A stretch of DNA of 64,000 nucleotides from Flectobacillus major DSM 103 (GTDB taxonomy: Bacteria > Bacteroidota > Bacteroidia > Cytophagales > Spirosomataceae): positions 3,414,790 to 3,478,789 of the forward strand of contig NZ_KE386491.1 of NCBI RefSeq assembly GCF_000427405.1. Direction: 5' to 3'. Numbering within the stretch: position 1 is the stretch's first letter; the number at the start of each line of letters is the position of its first letter. The notes under the pieces were generated by a model that saw only the letters and a list, made by a program, of their open reading frames with translations, was not told where the DNA came from and made no database searches. Position numbers and translations under genes: made by a program. Positions 17,429 through 27,005 of the stretch are shown piece by piece.

Positions 17429-18814
17429 CTAGAAAAACTTTTTGAAAGCTCCGTTTCCTAAAACAAAAACCATCAAGCCCAACAAAATAATTGTACCTAC
17501 TTGTTGTGCACGCTCCATAAACTTTTCTGATGGCGGTCGACCCGTTACAATTTCAAAAATCAAGAATAAGGCATGTCCACCATCTAGGGCAGGTATTGGC
17601 AACAAATTCATAAATGCCAATGCCATTGATAATAAACCTGTCAAGCTCCAGAAATTGAGCCAATCCCAGTGAGAGCCATACATATCAGCAATTTCAAAAG
17701 GGCCACTCAGAGCCTTATCGGCACGAACTTGTCCAGAAAAAATCTTTTTGAAACCCTGAATATTTTTCCACACTACATCAAAGGCATCATGAACCCCCAC
17801 CACAAAAGCCTGTCCTAAGCCATAATCCTCGTGTGATTTTTTGATGATATATTCAGTAGCAAACCCAACAGTACCTTCTGGAGTAACCGTCATTTTAAGG
17901 GTATCTACTTTACCATCACGCAAAATGGCTAATGCCACAGGCTTATTTTTGTATTTGAGAAGTTCTTCTCTAAAAAGCTGGAAATACTTTACAGGCGTAC
18001 CATTTACAGCCAATATTTTGTCGCCATCCTTCATACCAGCCGTAAAAGCAGGCAATGGCTGAGCGGGTTGTTTATTCAATAGTTTATCCAAAAATGAAGG
18101 TTCAGCAGGTTGTGTAACCTTAGCTACCTTAAATTCATACAAAGGCTGAATAAATTCGCTTTTTTGGTCGGATAACTTATTCAAGAAATCATCAGGAATA
18201 GCCACTTCCACGATTTGGCCATTTCTATCAACAGTATAAGTAGGCTTATCGTCGAGTACAGCACCTGTGATGTCGCTATATTCCTTATACTCTTTACCAT
18301 TTACTTTCAGGATTTTATCGCCTGTTCGGAAACCAACCTCCTTGCCCAAAGCACCAGCATAAATACCAGCTTTGTTGATTTCTTCTTTGGCCAAATAGTT
18401 ATTTCCTTGGTGATAATTGATACCAAAGAAAATCAGTATTCCAAGAATCACATTGACAATCACCCCACCCAACATCACAATAAGGCGTTGCCAAGCGGGT
18501 TTACCTCTAAATTCCCAAGGCTCAGGTACAGCTGCAAGCTTAGAGGCATCCTGAGTTTCATCAATCATACCAGCAATAGATACGTACCCCCCCAACGGAA
18601 ACCAACCAAGGCCATATTCTGTTTCTCCAATCTTCTTTTTGAAGAGAGCAAAATTTAAAACGGTGGGAATTGGGAATAGAAAGTCGAAAAACAGGTAGAA
18701 CCTTTCTACTCTCATTTTGAACCACTTAGCAGTGATATAATGCCCAAATTCGTGCAAACTTACTAAAATTGACAGCCCTAAAATAAGCTGTCCAACCTTC
18801 ACTAGTCCTTCCAT
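17429..18814 (-). CDS. rseP: RseP-like site-2 zinc metalloprotease (M50)
   Basis: A 461-residue intramembrane protease that would cut membrane-bound anti-sigma factors or signal-peptide remnants. The zinc motif HEFGH is at 21-25 in the first membrane helix, and the distal ligand motif LDGGH is near residue 412 in a later helix. Two PDZ-like segments lie between (about 145-205 with AGALGKEVGFRTGDKILKVNG and about 250-320 with AGMKDGDKILAVNG). Length fits the family. It follows dxr on the same strand, a common arrangement in bacteria. Confidence 0.93.
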   Translation of the reverse strand: MEGLVKVGQLILGLSILVSLHEFGHYITAKWFKMRVERFYLFFDFLFPIPTVLNFALFKKKIGETEYGLGWFPLGGYVSIAGMIDETQDASKLAAVPEPWEFRGKPAWQRLIVMLGGVIVNVILGILIFFGINYHQGNNYLAKEEINKAGIYAGALGKEVGFRTGDKILKVNGKEYKEYSDITGAVLDDKPTYTVDRNGQIVEVAIPDDFLNKLSDQKSEFIQPLYEFKVAKVTQPAEPSFLDKLLNKQPAQPLPAFTAGMKDGDKILAVNGTPVKYFQLFREELLKYKNKPVALAILRDGKVDTLKMTVTPEGTVGFATEYIIKKSHEDYGLGQAFVVGVHDAFDVVWKNIQGFKKIFSGQVRADKALSGPFEIADMYGSHWDWLNFWSLTGLLSMALAFMNLLPIPALDGGHALFLIFEIVTGRPPSEKFMERAQQVGTIILLGLMVFVLGNGAFKKFF

Positions 18815-18892
18815 TGTTTAGCTATTAGTATTAGTTAAAATATTGATTGTCTGAACTAATACTTTTTTCAATTAAATTTTTCTGTTAAATAT

Positions 18893-20044
18893 TTAAAGTA
18901 ATGTGGCTGCAAATTTTCTGGTTTCAGCATCTGTTTGAATATAATCATCGAGCGACGGACTCTTGATAAACTCTACTTTTGCCATACAAGTTTCAATTAA
19001 ATCTGACATCTGTAAAAAACCTATTTTATCTTCTAAAAAAGCCGCAACAGCTATTTCGTTGGCAGCATTCAAGATACAAGGCATATTACCGCCCCGAGCC
19101 ATAGCATCGAATGCTAATTGCAAGTTACGAAATGTTTCTTTATCAGGTTGCTCAAATGTGAGATTTGGGTAATTTATGAAGTCAAAACGAGGAAAGTCGG
19201 ATTTTATTCTATTCGGAAAACCCAATGCAAACTGAATAGGAAGCTTCATATCGGGCAAGCCTAATTGAGCTTTGATAGAACCATCCTCAAACTGAACCAA
19301 CGAGTGAATAATAGACTGTGGATGCACAACTACGTCGATTTGTGAGGCAGTAAGGTCAAAAAGCCATTTAGCTTCAATCACTTCCAAGCCTTTGTTCATC
19401 AAGCTAGCAGAATCTATCGTAATTTTTGCCCCCATTACCCAATTGGGATGTTTCAGCGCTTGAGCTTTTGTAACCTTGGCTAATTCTTCTCTTTTTTTGC
19501 CACGGAAAGGCCCTCCAGAAGCAGTCAAGATGATTTTTTCGATAGGATTATGGAACTCGCCAACGAGGCATTGAAAAATAGCAGAATGCTCGGAATCGAC
19601 AGGAAAAATACGAACTCCTTTTTCCAAAGCCAGTTTTGTAATTAGCTCGCCAGCTACTACAAGGGTTTCTTTATTGGCCAAAGCAATATGTTTGCCTGCC
19701 TCTATAGCTCTGATAGTAGGCAATAAGCCAGCATAGCCTACCATAGAGGTAAGAACAATATCGATAGCCTCCATTTGTACTACCGATTCCAAGGCTTTAG
19801 CCCCAGCATATACCTTGATACCTAAAGGGTCGAGAGCCTGAAATACTTTGTTGTACAATTCCTCGTGACCAATCACTACACAATTGGGCTTAAACTGAAT
19901 ACTTTGAGTAATCAACAAATCGGCATTGTTTTGTGCCGTAAGTACTTCTACTTCAAAAATATCAAGATTGGCTTCAATGACTTCCAAAGCCTGTGTACCT
20001 ATCGAACCCGTCGAGCCTAAAATGGCTATGTTTCTTTTTTGCAT
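18893..20044 (-). CDS. dxr: 1-deoxy-D-xylulose 5-phosphate reductoisomerase
   Basis: A 383-residue enzyme that converts 1-deoxy-D-xylulose 5-phosphate to 2-C-methyl-D-erythritol 4-phosphate with NADPH, the second step of the MEP isoprenoid pathway. The nucleotide-binding start is GSTGSIGTQALEV. Metal and substrate motifs are VDSEHSAIFQ, TASGGPFR, and NAANEIAVAAF. Dxs of the same pathway is encoded at 44.0 kb, and a polyprenyl synthase lies just upstream on this strand. Domain order and length are normal. Confidence 0.96.
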   Translation of the reverse strand: MQKRNIAILGSTGSIGTQALEVIEANLDIFEVEVLTAQNNADLLITQSIQFKPNCVVIGHEELYNKVFQALDPLGIKVYAGAKALESVVQMEAIDIVLTSMVGYAGLLPTIRAIEAGKHIALANKETLVVAGELITKLALEKGVRIFPVDSEHSAIFQCLVGEFHNPIEKIILTASGGPFRGKKREELAKVTKAQALKHPNWVMGAKITIDSASLMNKGLEVIEAKWLFDLTASQIDVVVHPQSIIHSLVQFEDGSIKAQLGLPDMKLPIQFALGFPNRIKSDFPRFDFINYPNLTFEQPDKETFRNLQLAFDAMARGGNMPCILNAANEIAVAAFLEDKIGFLQMSDLIETCMAKVEFIKSPSLDDYIQTDAETRKFAATLL

Positions 20045-20114
20045 AAATTGAATACTTCTGCCAAAAGTCTATTTAATAGTTAAACAAATCTTTTTGAGCA
20101 TTTTAAATATCGTC

Positions 20115-20747
20115 TCAGAATGATTGAATCCAAAGTAAAATTTGAGAGATAAAAATCGACCAAACCTTTGGGTATACTAATGTTGTAAATATCACACCAT
20201 ACAATGCCCCATATAAGTGAGCTGAATGATTGACATTGTCCATATTACGACGAGACATATAAATCGAATACCATGTGTACAATACCGCAAACAATACCGC
20301 AGGCACAGGCAAAATAGCATAAATTTGAAGCGTTTGGGTGGGCCCAAACAATATAGCCGCAAACAGTACACTCGACACCCCGCCCGAAGCCCCTAACGAA
20401 TTATAGTGATAGTTGTTTTTATTTTTGAAGTATGTTGGCATATCCGAAACGATAATACCCCCCAAATACAAAATCAAGAAATAAATTTGCCCCATTTCTC
20501 CAGAAGTTTGCTGAAAAACATATTCCATAAACTGCCCAAAAGAATACAAGGTAAACATATTAAAAAACAAATGCCCGTAGTCGGCATGAATAAAGCCTGA
20601 GGTCAAAAATCGCCAATATTCTTTGTTGCGGGTAATCTGATAAGGATTCATAATTAATTTGCCCAAGAAATCGTAGTTTCTAAAAGCAAAAAGACTAATA
20701 CCAACGGTTATGGCTATTAGAATAACGGTAAGCGATAATTCTGTCAT
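20115..20747 (-). CDS. Rhomboid family intramembrane serine protease
   Basis: A 210-residue membrane protein with about six hydrophobic helices. The catalytic serine is S121 in LGASGG and the histidine is H178 in HSAHLYGA, so the dyad is intact. The early helix has the HADYGHLFFNM motif that shapes the active site. Rhomboids cleave transmembrane substrates within the membrane. It lies between dxr and a polyprenyl synthase on the same strand. Two further rhomboids occur at 41.9 and 42.8 kb. Substrate unknown. Confidence 0.92.
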   Translation of the reverse strand: MTELSLTVILIAITVGISLFAFRNYDFLGKLIMNPYQITRNKEYWRFLTSGFIHADYGHLFFNMFTLYSFGQFMEYVFQQTSGEMGQIYFLILYLGGIIVSDMPTYFKNKNNYHYNSLGASGGVSSVLFAAILFGPTQTLQIYAILPVPAVLFAVLYTWYSIYMSRRNMDNVNHSAHLYGALYGVIFTTLVYPKVWSIFISQILLWIQSF

Positions 20748-20762
20748 TTCCTAGAAAATAAA

Positions 20763-20784
20763 AGCAGTCAGATGACTGACTGCT
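20763..20784 (-). terminator. Hairpin between polyprenyl synthase and rhomboid genes
   Basis: AGCAGTCAG and CTGACTGCT form a 9-bp stem with a 4-base loop. On the minus strand it is followed by TTTTATTTTC, as expected for a terminator of the polyprenyl synthase. Confidence 0.65.
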
Positions 20785-20810
20785 ATATGGTTTATATCTA
20801 CAAATTTACA

Positions 20811-21782
20811 TTAAACTTCTCTATCTATCAATATCTCTGCAAAAGCTCTTAAAGTAGCTTTTCTTTCCTCTTCCACTTTGAGGGTATTGAGTAAGTCAAA
20901 AGCCTTGTCGAAATAATCATTAATTTTTGCTTCGGCCAATTGCCGAATGCCCAATTGGTCATAAATTACTCTAACAGCATTAACTTTTTCGATAGGGTCA
21001 AAAGTTTTGGCTTCGAGCCATCTGTTGAGGTCTTGCTGAGTTTGGCCTGTAGCTTTGTCGATAGCTTCGATAAGCATAAAGGTTTTTTTGTTAGAAATAA
21101 TATCCCCTCCTACTTGCTTACCAAACTTTTCGGGGTCACCATATACATCTAACAAATCATCTTTTAGTTGAAACCCTAACCCAATACAAATACCCATATC
21201 GTACAAATGGGCACACGATTTTTCGCTAGCCCCTCCAATAATACCGCCCAGTTCGAGGGCAAAGCCAAGTAATACTGATGTTTTTAGCTTAATCATCTCG
21301 ATATATTCGGCCTCAGTAACGTTATCTCTGGTCTCAAAATTCATGTCCAGTTGTTGGCCTTCACAAACCTCTGCTGCTGTTTTATTAAACCTCACCAAAG
21401 CTTTTCGCAACTGAGTGTCTTCCACGTACATCATCAGCTCGTAAGCTTGCACAAGCATTACATCGCCCGAAAGAATAGCCGTATTGTTGTTCCATTTGGC
21501 ATGCACAGTAGGTTTTCCTCTTCGCAAAGGGGCATTATCCATAATATCGTCGTGCATCAAGGTAAAATTGTGAAAAACCTCTACAGCAGTAGCAGGTTTT
21601 ACGGCCTTTTGCCAATCGTCGGTAAATAAAGCAGTGGCCATGAGTGTCATAAGTGGCCGCATCCGCTTCCCTCCAAGTGACATCAAATACCTGATAGGCT
21701 CATATAATTCAACGGGATTATTACCGTACTGTTGTTGCTTAAACTCTTCTTCTAAAGCTTGAACGAAATATTTTGTAGTCAT
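20811..21782 (-). CDS. Polyprenyl diphosphate synthase, short-chain type
   Basis: A 323-residue trans-isoprenyl diphosphate synthase that condenses isopentenyl diphosphate with an allylic primer. The first aspartate-rich motif DDIMD is at 78-82 and the second, DDLLD, at 208-212. GGKRMRP near 38-44 binds the diphosphate. An aromatic residue five positions before the first motif (F73) suggests a farnesyl or geranylgeranyl product rather than a long chain. Products could feed menaquinone or carotenoid synthesis. Chain length is inferred from that residue only. Confidence 0.9.
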   Translation of the reverse strand: MTTKYFVQALEEEFKQQQYGNNPVELYEPIRYLMSLGGKRMRPLMTLMATALFTDDWQKAVKPATAVEVFHNFTLMHDDIMDNAPLRRGKPTVHAKWNNNTAILSGDVMLVQAYELMMYVEDTQLRKALVRFNKTAAEVCEGQQLDMNFETRDNVTEAEYIEMIKLKTSVLLGFALELGGIIGGASEKSCAHLYDMGICIGLGFQLKDDLLDVYGDPEKFGKQVGGDIISNKKTFMLIEAIDKATGQTQQDLNRWLEAKTFDPIEKVNAVRVIYDQLGIRQLAEAKINDYFDKAFDLLNTLKVEEERKATLRAFAEILIDREV

Positions 21783-22066
21783 ACTTTAATCCAATCCACT
21801 GTATTGGATGGCTATTTTATTTTATGAATTATGAGTGATTTAGCAAGTAAACAATTCAATGCTAAGATAGTTTACAAAAGAAAACGGGTGAATTATTGCC
21901 CATCAATACAAAAACCGCTAATGATTATACTTAATACAAATAACTGAAAATACTTATTTTTTGTTATGTTTTGCCAAAAATAGAAATAAGAAATGAAACG
22001 CAACACACGAATCAATTTTATTTTGGCTAACTTTGCAAGGCCTCACCTCACCTGAGGCTAAGCCTT

Positions 22067-22882
22067 ATGCTCACACATCAATTGAATCTTCGCAAACCAC
22101 TCGCCTTTTTCGACTTAGAAACAACAGGCGTGAATGTTATTAAAGATCGTATCGTAGAAATTAGTATTGCCAAAGCCAATATTGATGGAAGCGTTACGAT
22201 AAAGACTCGTCGTGTCAATCCAGGAATACCAATTCCATTAGAATCGTCGCTGGTTCATGGAATTTATGATGAGGATATCAAAGACGAACCCACCTTCAAG
22301 CAAATTGCAAAATCTATGGCTCAGTTTTTGGAAGGCTGTGATTTGGCAGGCTTCAACTCCAATCGTTTTGATGTTCCGATTTTGGTCGAGGAATTTTTGA
22401 GAAACGATGTTGAGTTTGATGTAAAAAACCGTCGTTTGATTGACGCTCAACGGATTTTTCACATGATGGAGCCTCGCAACTTGTCGGCGGCATATCGTTT
22501 TTACTGCAATAAAGAATTGATCGACGCCCATTCGGCCGAAGCAGATACTATTGCAACGTTGGAGATACTAAATGCCCAAATCAAAAAATATGCGGGAGTT
22601 GTTATAAAAAATGAGAAAGGCGAAGATTTTGAGCCTATCAAAAACGACATGGATGCCCTTCATGAATTGACGGCCTCAAAGCTAGTAGATTTTGCCCAAC
22701 GCATTGTTTTTAACCGTGAAGGCATCGAGGTTATCAACTTTGGAAAACACGCAGGAAAACCAGTTTTGCAGGTATTGAAAGACGAGCCATCTTATTATGA
22801 TTGGATTATGAAAGGTGATTTTCCACTCGATACCAAACGCAAACTTACCGAAATAAAGCTTAGAGCATTTAACAATAGATAG
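22067..22882 (+). CDS. DnaQ-like 3'-5' exonuclease (DEDDh)
   Basis: A 271-residue protein with an exonuclease domain in the first 180 residues. Catalytic carboxylates are D16 and E18 in FFDLETTG, an FNSNRFDVPIL segment gives the middle aspartate, and HSAEADT gives the final His and Asp. The C-terminal part (about 220-268: FGKHAGKPVLQVLKDEPSYYDWIMKGDFP) is a DUF3820-like module seen in related exonucleases. It may act as a proofreading or repair nuclease rather than the replicative epsilon subunit. TAACTTTG at 22028-22035 is a likely -7 element. Confidence 0.9.
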   Translation: MLTHQLNLRKPLAFFDLETTGVNVIKDRIVEISIAKANIDGSVTIKTRRVNPGIPIPLESSLVHGIYDEDIKDEPTFKQIAKSMAQFLEGCDLAGFNSNRFDVPILVEEFLRNDVEFDVKNRRLIDAQRIFHMMEPRNLSAAYRFYCNKELIDAHSAEADTIATLEILNAQIKKYAGVVIKNEKGEDFEPIKNDMDALHELTASKLVDFAQRIVFNREGIEVINFGKHAGKPVLQVLKDEPSYYDWIMKGDFPLDTKRKLTEIKLRAFNNR

Positions 22883-23120
22883 TACAGGAAATGTTTATAA
22901 TGAAAATACGCTTGGATTTGGTTCATATTTTAGCGAGTTTTCAAACATTATTCCTTATTTTTGCCCCGAATTTTCTGAAAACTGTAAGAACTACAAATGT
23001 ACCTCGTCAACAGAGGTTAACCATTTAGAGTTGAATGTTTGGAGGAAACTTGGTATTCTCAATGATAGATTAAATAGGGAGAAAATTAGGCTTCTTCTAA
23101 TCACGTAAACTTAAAGACTT

Positions 23121-23450
23121 ATGCAACAAATACCTGACGTTATCCGACAAATTCCGCTGAATTACTATGTGTGGTTCAGTACGGCACTGTTCTGTATCGG
23201 CATTATTGGCGTATTGACTCGCCGCAATGCTATCATTATCTTTATGTCAGTCGAATTGATGCTAAATGCAGCCAATCTTCTACTAGCAGCCTTTTCTTCT
23301 TACAAAGCCGACCCTTCAGGTCAGGTTTTTGTATTTTTCATTATGGCTGTTGCCGCAGCAGAAGTAGCTGTTGGATTAGCAATCATTGTCATGATTTATC
23401 GCAACATCCAATCTATAGATGTGGGTATTTTGAATAAATTAAAGTGGTAA
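23121..23450 (+). CDS. nuoK: NADH-quinone oxidoreductase subunit K
   Basis: A 109-residue membrane subunit of complex I with three hydrophobic helices. The helix FMSVELMLNAANLLLAAFS carries the conserved membrane glutamate, and AAAEVAVGLAIIVMIYR carries the second. It heads a four-gene run nuoKLMN. nuoJ, which usually precedes it, is not here: 238 bases without an ORF separate it from the exonuclease gene. Confidence 0.95.
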   Translation: MQQIPDVIRQIPLNYYVWFSTALFCIGIIGVLTRRNAIIIFMSVELMLNAANLLLAAFSSYKADPSGQVFVFFIMAVAAAEVAVGLAIIVMIYRNIQSIDVGILNKLKW

Positions 23451-23520
23451 TTATCAGGTGTGGGTTTTTGAGCTTGTATATAACAACACTCAATACTCAC
23501 TGCTCATAGCTCTAAAAATT

Positions 23521-25422
23521 ATGTCATTAGCAGTACTTATCCCTCTTTTTCCACTAATTGGTTTCCTCATCAACGGAATTGGATTCCGTCGAGTTCCCAA
23601 ATCATTAGTTGGTATCATCGGTTCGGCAGCGGCATTAGCCTCTTTTGCCTGTGCTCTTAGCCTTTTTACGAGTTTCTCGGGACAGCCCGAAATAGCTCAT
23701 GTATTTGACTGGATTACGATTGGCGACCTGAACATCGCAATGTCCTTTCAGATTGACCAGCTTTCTTTGTTAATGTTGCTCATTATCACAGGCGTTGGTT
23801 CATTGATTCACATCTACTCGATTGGCTATATGCACCACGACGAAGGTTTTGGGAAGTTTTTTGCTTTCTTAAACCTTTTCTTGTTCTTCATGCTCTTGTT
23901 GGTATTGGGTTCAAACTACGTTGTGATGTTTATTGGCTGGGAAGGTGTTGGGCTTTGTTCTTATTTGCTCATTGGTTTCTGGAACAAAAATACCAACTAC
24001 GGAAATGCCGCTCGCAAAGCTTTTATTATGAACCGTATCGGTGACTTAGGCTTTTTGCTAGGTATTTTCTTAATCATATCTCATTTTGGTACAATTGAAT
24101 ACACCGAAGTATTCAGCAAAGTAGCAGAAGGTGGTTATGAATCTGGCGATAAAACGTTGATGTTTATCACATTACTCCTTTTTGTAGGGGCAATGGGTAA
24201 ATCAGCTCAAATTCCATTGTACACTTGGCTTCCAGACGCAATGGCTGGCCCTACGCCAGTGTCGGCTCTTATCCACGCAGCTACAATGGTAACAGCGGGT
24301 ATTTATATGATTATTCGCTCAAATATTTTGTACAGTTTGTCGCCTGATACCCTCGAAGTAATTGGATGGGTTGGTCTTGCAACAGCTATTTTGGCTGCTT
24401 CTATTGGTTTACTCCAAAATGATATTAAAAAGGTTTTGGCCTATTCTACGGTATCGCAGTTAGGGTATATGTTTATGGGTCTTGGGGTAATGGCTTATTC
24501 TTCGTCATTTTTCCATGTAATGACTCACGCTTTCTTCAAAGCCTTGTTGTTCTTGGGGGCAGGTTCTGTGATTCACGCAATGTCCGACGAACAAGATATT
24601 CGCTCGATGGGTGGGCTTCGTAAAAAACTCCCTATTACTTTCCTGACGTTCTTGATTGCTACAATTGCTATTTCTGGTATTCCTCCATTTGCGGGTTTTT
24701 TCTCGAAAGATGAAATTTTGGCTCATGTATATGAGCATAACAAAATCATGTGGGTATTTGCTGTAATTGGCTCAATGATGACTTCATTCTATATGTTCAG
24801 ATTGTTGTTCTTGACATTCTTTGGTGAATTTAGAGGAACACACGAGCAAGAGCATCATTTGCATGAATCGCCAATTACAATGACAGCTCCATTGATGATA
24901 CTAGCGGTATTGTCGGCTGTTGGTGGATTCTTTAATTTACCCCACATTTTTGGAGGACACGCTAGTCTTGCCGAGTTTATGGCACCATTGTTTGCACAAG
25001 CACACGGTGCTGCACACGAAGTAGACGAGTCTACCGAAAAGATGTTGATGGCTGTTTCGGTAGTAGCAGCAGTGGTTTCGGCAGCAGTGGCTTATGTTAT
25101 GTATATCAGCAAAAAAGCTGTGCCAGAAGCCGATGGTACTGAAAGTGGTTTACAAAAAGTGGTTTACAATAAATTTTATATTGATGAGCTGTACGACTCA
25201 TTGTTTGTGAAACCAATTACAGTTTTATCCAACTTCTTCTATTCGACCATCGAGTTCTTGGTAATCGACCTTATAGTAGAAGGCATTGGAAAACTTGTTA
25301 AAGGGCTTTCGGCAGAAGTTAGATTATTGCAGAATGGTACTACAGGGTATTATATTTTCGCTATGGTAGTATCTATTGCAGTAATATTAGCTTGGAGCTT
25401 GCGAGCTTTTATATTGGGCTAA
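23521..25422 (+). CDS. nuoL: NADH-quinone oxidoreductase subunit L
   Basis: A roughly 633-residue Mrp-type antiporter-like subunit at the distal end of the complex I membrane arm. GTP-free proton channel features include FIGWEGVGLCSYLLIGFW (conserved Glu), GAMGKSAQIPLYTWLPDAMAGPTPVSALIHAATMVTAGIYM (conserved Lys and His region, read in segments) and AYSTVSQLGYM. The C-terminal long amphipathic helix region follows. The frame is open from a GTG at 23458, but ATG 23521 matches the family start MSLAVLIPLFPLIGF and is chosen. Confidence 0.95.
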   Translation: MSLAVLIPLFPLIGFLINGIGFRRVPKSLVGIIGSAAALASFACALSLFTSFSGQPEIAHVFDWITIGDLNIAMSFQIDQLSLLMLLIITGVGSLIHIYSIGYMHHDEGFGKFFAFLNLFLFFMLLLVLGSNYVVMFIGWEGVGLCSYLLIGFWNKNTNYGNAARKAFIMNRIGDLGFLLGIFLIISHFGTIEYTEVFSKVAEGGYESGDKTLMFITLLLFVGAMGKSAQIPLYTWLPDAMAGPTPVSALIHAATMVTAGIYMIIRSNILYSLSPDTLEVIGWVGLATAILAASIGLLQNDIKKVLAYSTVSQLGYMFMGLGVMAYSSSFFHVMTHAFFKALLFLGAGSVIHAMSDEQDIRSMGGLRKKLPITFLTFLIATIAISGIPPFAGFFSKDEILAHVYEHNKIMWVFAVIGSMMTSFYMFRLLFLTFFGEFRGTHEQEHHLHESPITMTAPLMILAVLSAVGGFFNLPHIFGGHASLAEFMAPLFAQAHGAAHEVDESTEKMLMAVSVVAAVVSAAVAYVMYISKKAVPEADGTESGLQKVVYNKFYIDELYDSLFVKPITVLSNFFYSTIEFLVIDLIVEGIGKLVKGLSAEVRLLQNGTTGYYIFAMVVSIAVILAWSLRAFILG

Positions 25423-25498
25423 AACGGTTCACTGGTTTCTTACCATCCTGAATAGGAGGTTTTCTAAATTGAATGATCAACAGATAACGTTTTTATAA

Positions 25499-26950
25499 AT
25501 GTTAACACTTACACTAATACTTCTTCCCATTTTCGCAGGGTTAGTAACCTTAACCACGAAAGGAGAAAATGCAAAAGTTCTGGCATTAGCAGCCGCATTG
25601 GCTGAGTTGGCTCTTGGGGCATATACATACTATACTTTTGTTCCTGATGCCACCACACAGTTTGGGGCATCTTACAACTGGATAGCATCGGCAGGCATTA
25701 AGTTTTCTGTTGGAATAGATGGCATAAGCCTCATTTTGGTGAGCCTTACAACCTTGTTGGTGCCATTCATTATTTTATCCACATTTAAGATTAACTACAA
25801 AAACCCATCTACATTTTATGCGTTGATTTTGTTTATGCAAGCTGCATTGGTAGGTGTATTTACAGCAAAAGACGCATTTGTGTTTTACTTCTTCTTTGAA
25901 GCTGCTCTTATTCCTATTTATTTTATTGCGGCTATTTGGGGTGGCGAAAACAGAATCAAGGTTACTTTCAAGTTTTTTGTTTATACCTTATTTGGTTCTC
26001 TATTTATGTTGTTAGCATTGGTATATTTATACCTCAAAACCCCAACACATACTTCAGAGATTACGGCCTTGTACGATGCCGCCAAGCTATTGGATGCTTC
26101 ACAGCAAGGGTATTTGTTCTGGGCATTCTTTATTGCTTTTGCTATCAAAATGCCTCTATTCCCATTCCATACTTGGCAACCCGATACTTACGTAGAAGCT
26201 CCTACAGCAGGCACAATGCTTCTTTCGGGTATTATGCTAAAAATGGGTACTTATGGTTTAATCAGAATCTTGTTGCCAACTGTTCCACTTGGGGTACAGG
26301 CTTGGGGCAATACAGCCGTTATTTTGTCGGTAATTGGTATTGTTTACGGTTCGATTATTGCCATTCAGCAAAAAGATATGAAGCGTTTGATTGCTTATTC
26401 ATCATTTGCTCACGTAGGATTGATGTCGGCAGGTATTTTTGCTAGTAACCTAGACGGTATACAAGGGGCTTTAATCCAAATGCTTGCTCACGGAATCAAT
26501 GTAGTTGGTTTGTTTTTTATCGTTGAGATTATTCAGCAACGTACTAAATCAAGAGAATTAGAACGTTTGGGAGGTATCACTCAGACTACGCCACAACTCA
26601 CAGTTCTTTTCATTATTATTATGTTGGGGTCGGTAGCATTACCACTTACCAATGGTTTTGTAGGCGAGTTTTTACTCTTGAAAGGTGTTTATGAATACAA
26701 TGCTTGGATTGGTGCTGTAGCAGGTTTAACAATCATTTTAGGGGCAGTTTATATGCTACGTTTGGTACAAAAATCAATGTTTGGTACAACAACAACCCTC
26801 ACAGAAGGCTTTGAAGATTTGGGCTTTACAGAACGAGCCACTCTTTTACCTATCGCCGTGTTGGTTATTGTACTAGGTATTGCTCCAAATGCTATTTTGA
26901 AAGTTTCAGAACCAGCAGTGAGCCAATTGTTATTAATCATAAATAAGTAA
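25499..26950 (+). CDS. nuoM: NADH-quinone oxidoreductase subunit M
   Basis: A 483-residue antiporter-like proton-pumping subunit of complex I. Family segments include FYFFFEAALIPIYFIAAIWGG with the conserved glutamate, AFAIKMPLFPFHTWQPDTYVEAPT, and AYSSFAHVGLMSAGIF. About 14 hydrophobic helices are seen. It lies 76 bases after nuoL and 55 bases before the nuoN ATG, so a single transcript is likely. Confidence 0.95.
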   Translation: MLTLTLILLPIFAGLVTLTTKGENAKVLALAAALAELALGAYTYYTFVPDATTQFGASYNWIASAGIKFSVGIDGISLILVSLTTLLVPFIILSTFKINYKNPSTFYALILFMQAALVGVFTAKDAFVFYFFFEAALIPIYFIAAIWGGENRIKVTFKFFVYTLFGSLFMLLALVYLYLKTPTHTSEITALYDAAKLLDASQQGYLFWAFFIAFAIKMPLFPFHTWQPDTYVEAPTAGTMLLSGIMLKMGTYGLIRILLPTVPLGVQAWGNTAVILSVIGIVYGSIIAIQQKDMKRLIAYSSFAHVGLMSAGIFASNLDGIQGALIQMLAHGINVVGLFFIVEIIQQRTKSRELERLGGITQTTPQLTVLFIIIMLGSVALPLTNGFVGEFLLLKGVYEYNAWIGAVAGLTIILGAVYMLRLVQKSMFGTTTTLTEGFEDLGFTERATLLPIAVLVIVLGIAPNAILKVSEPAVSQLLLIINK

Positions 26951-27005
26951 GAAATCTAATCAAACCTTGCAGGCTTATTTTGTGGGGTTTTACGATACAG
27001 CAAAT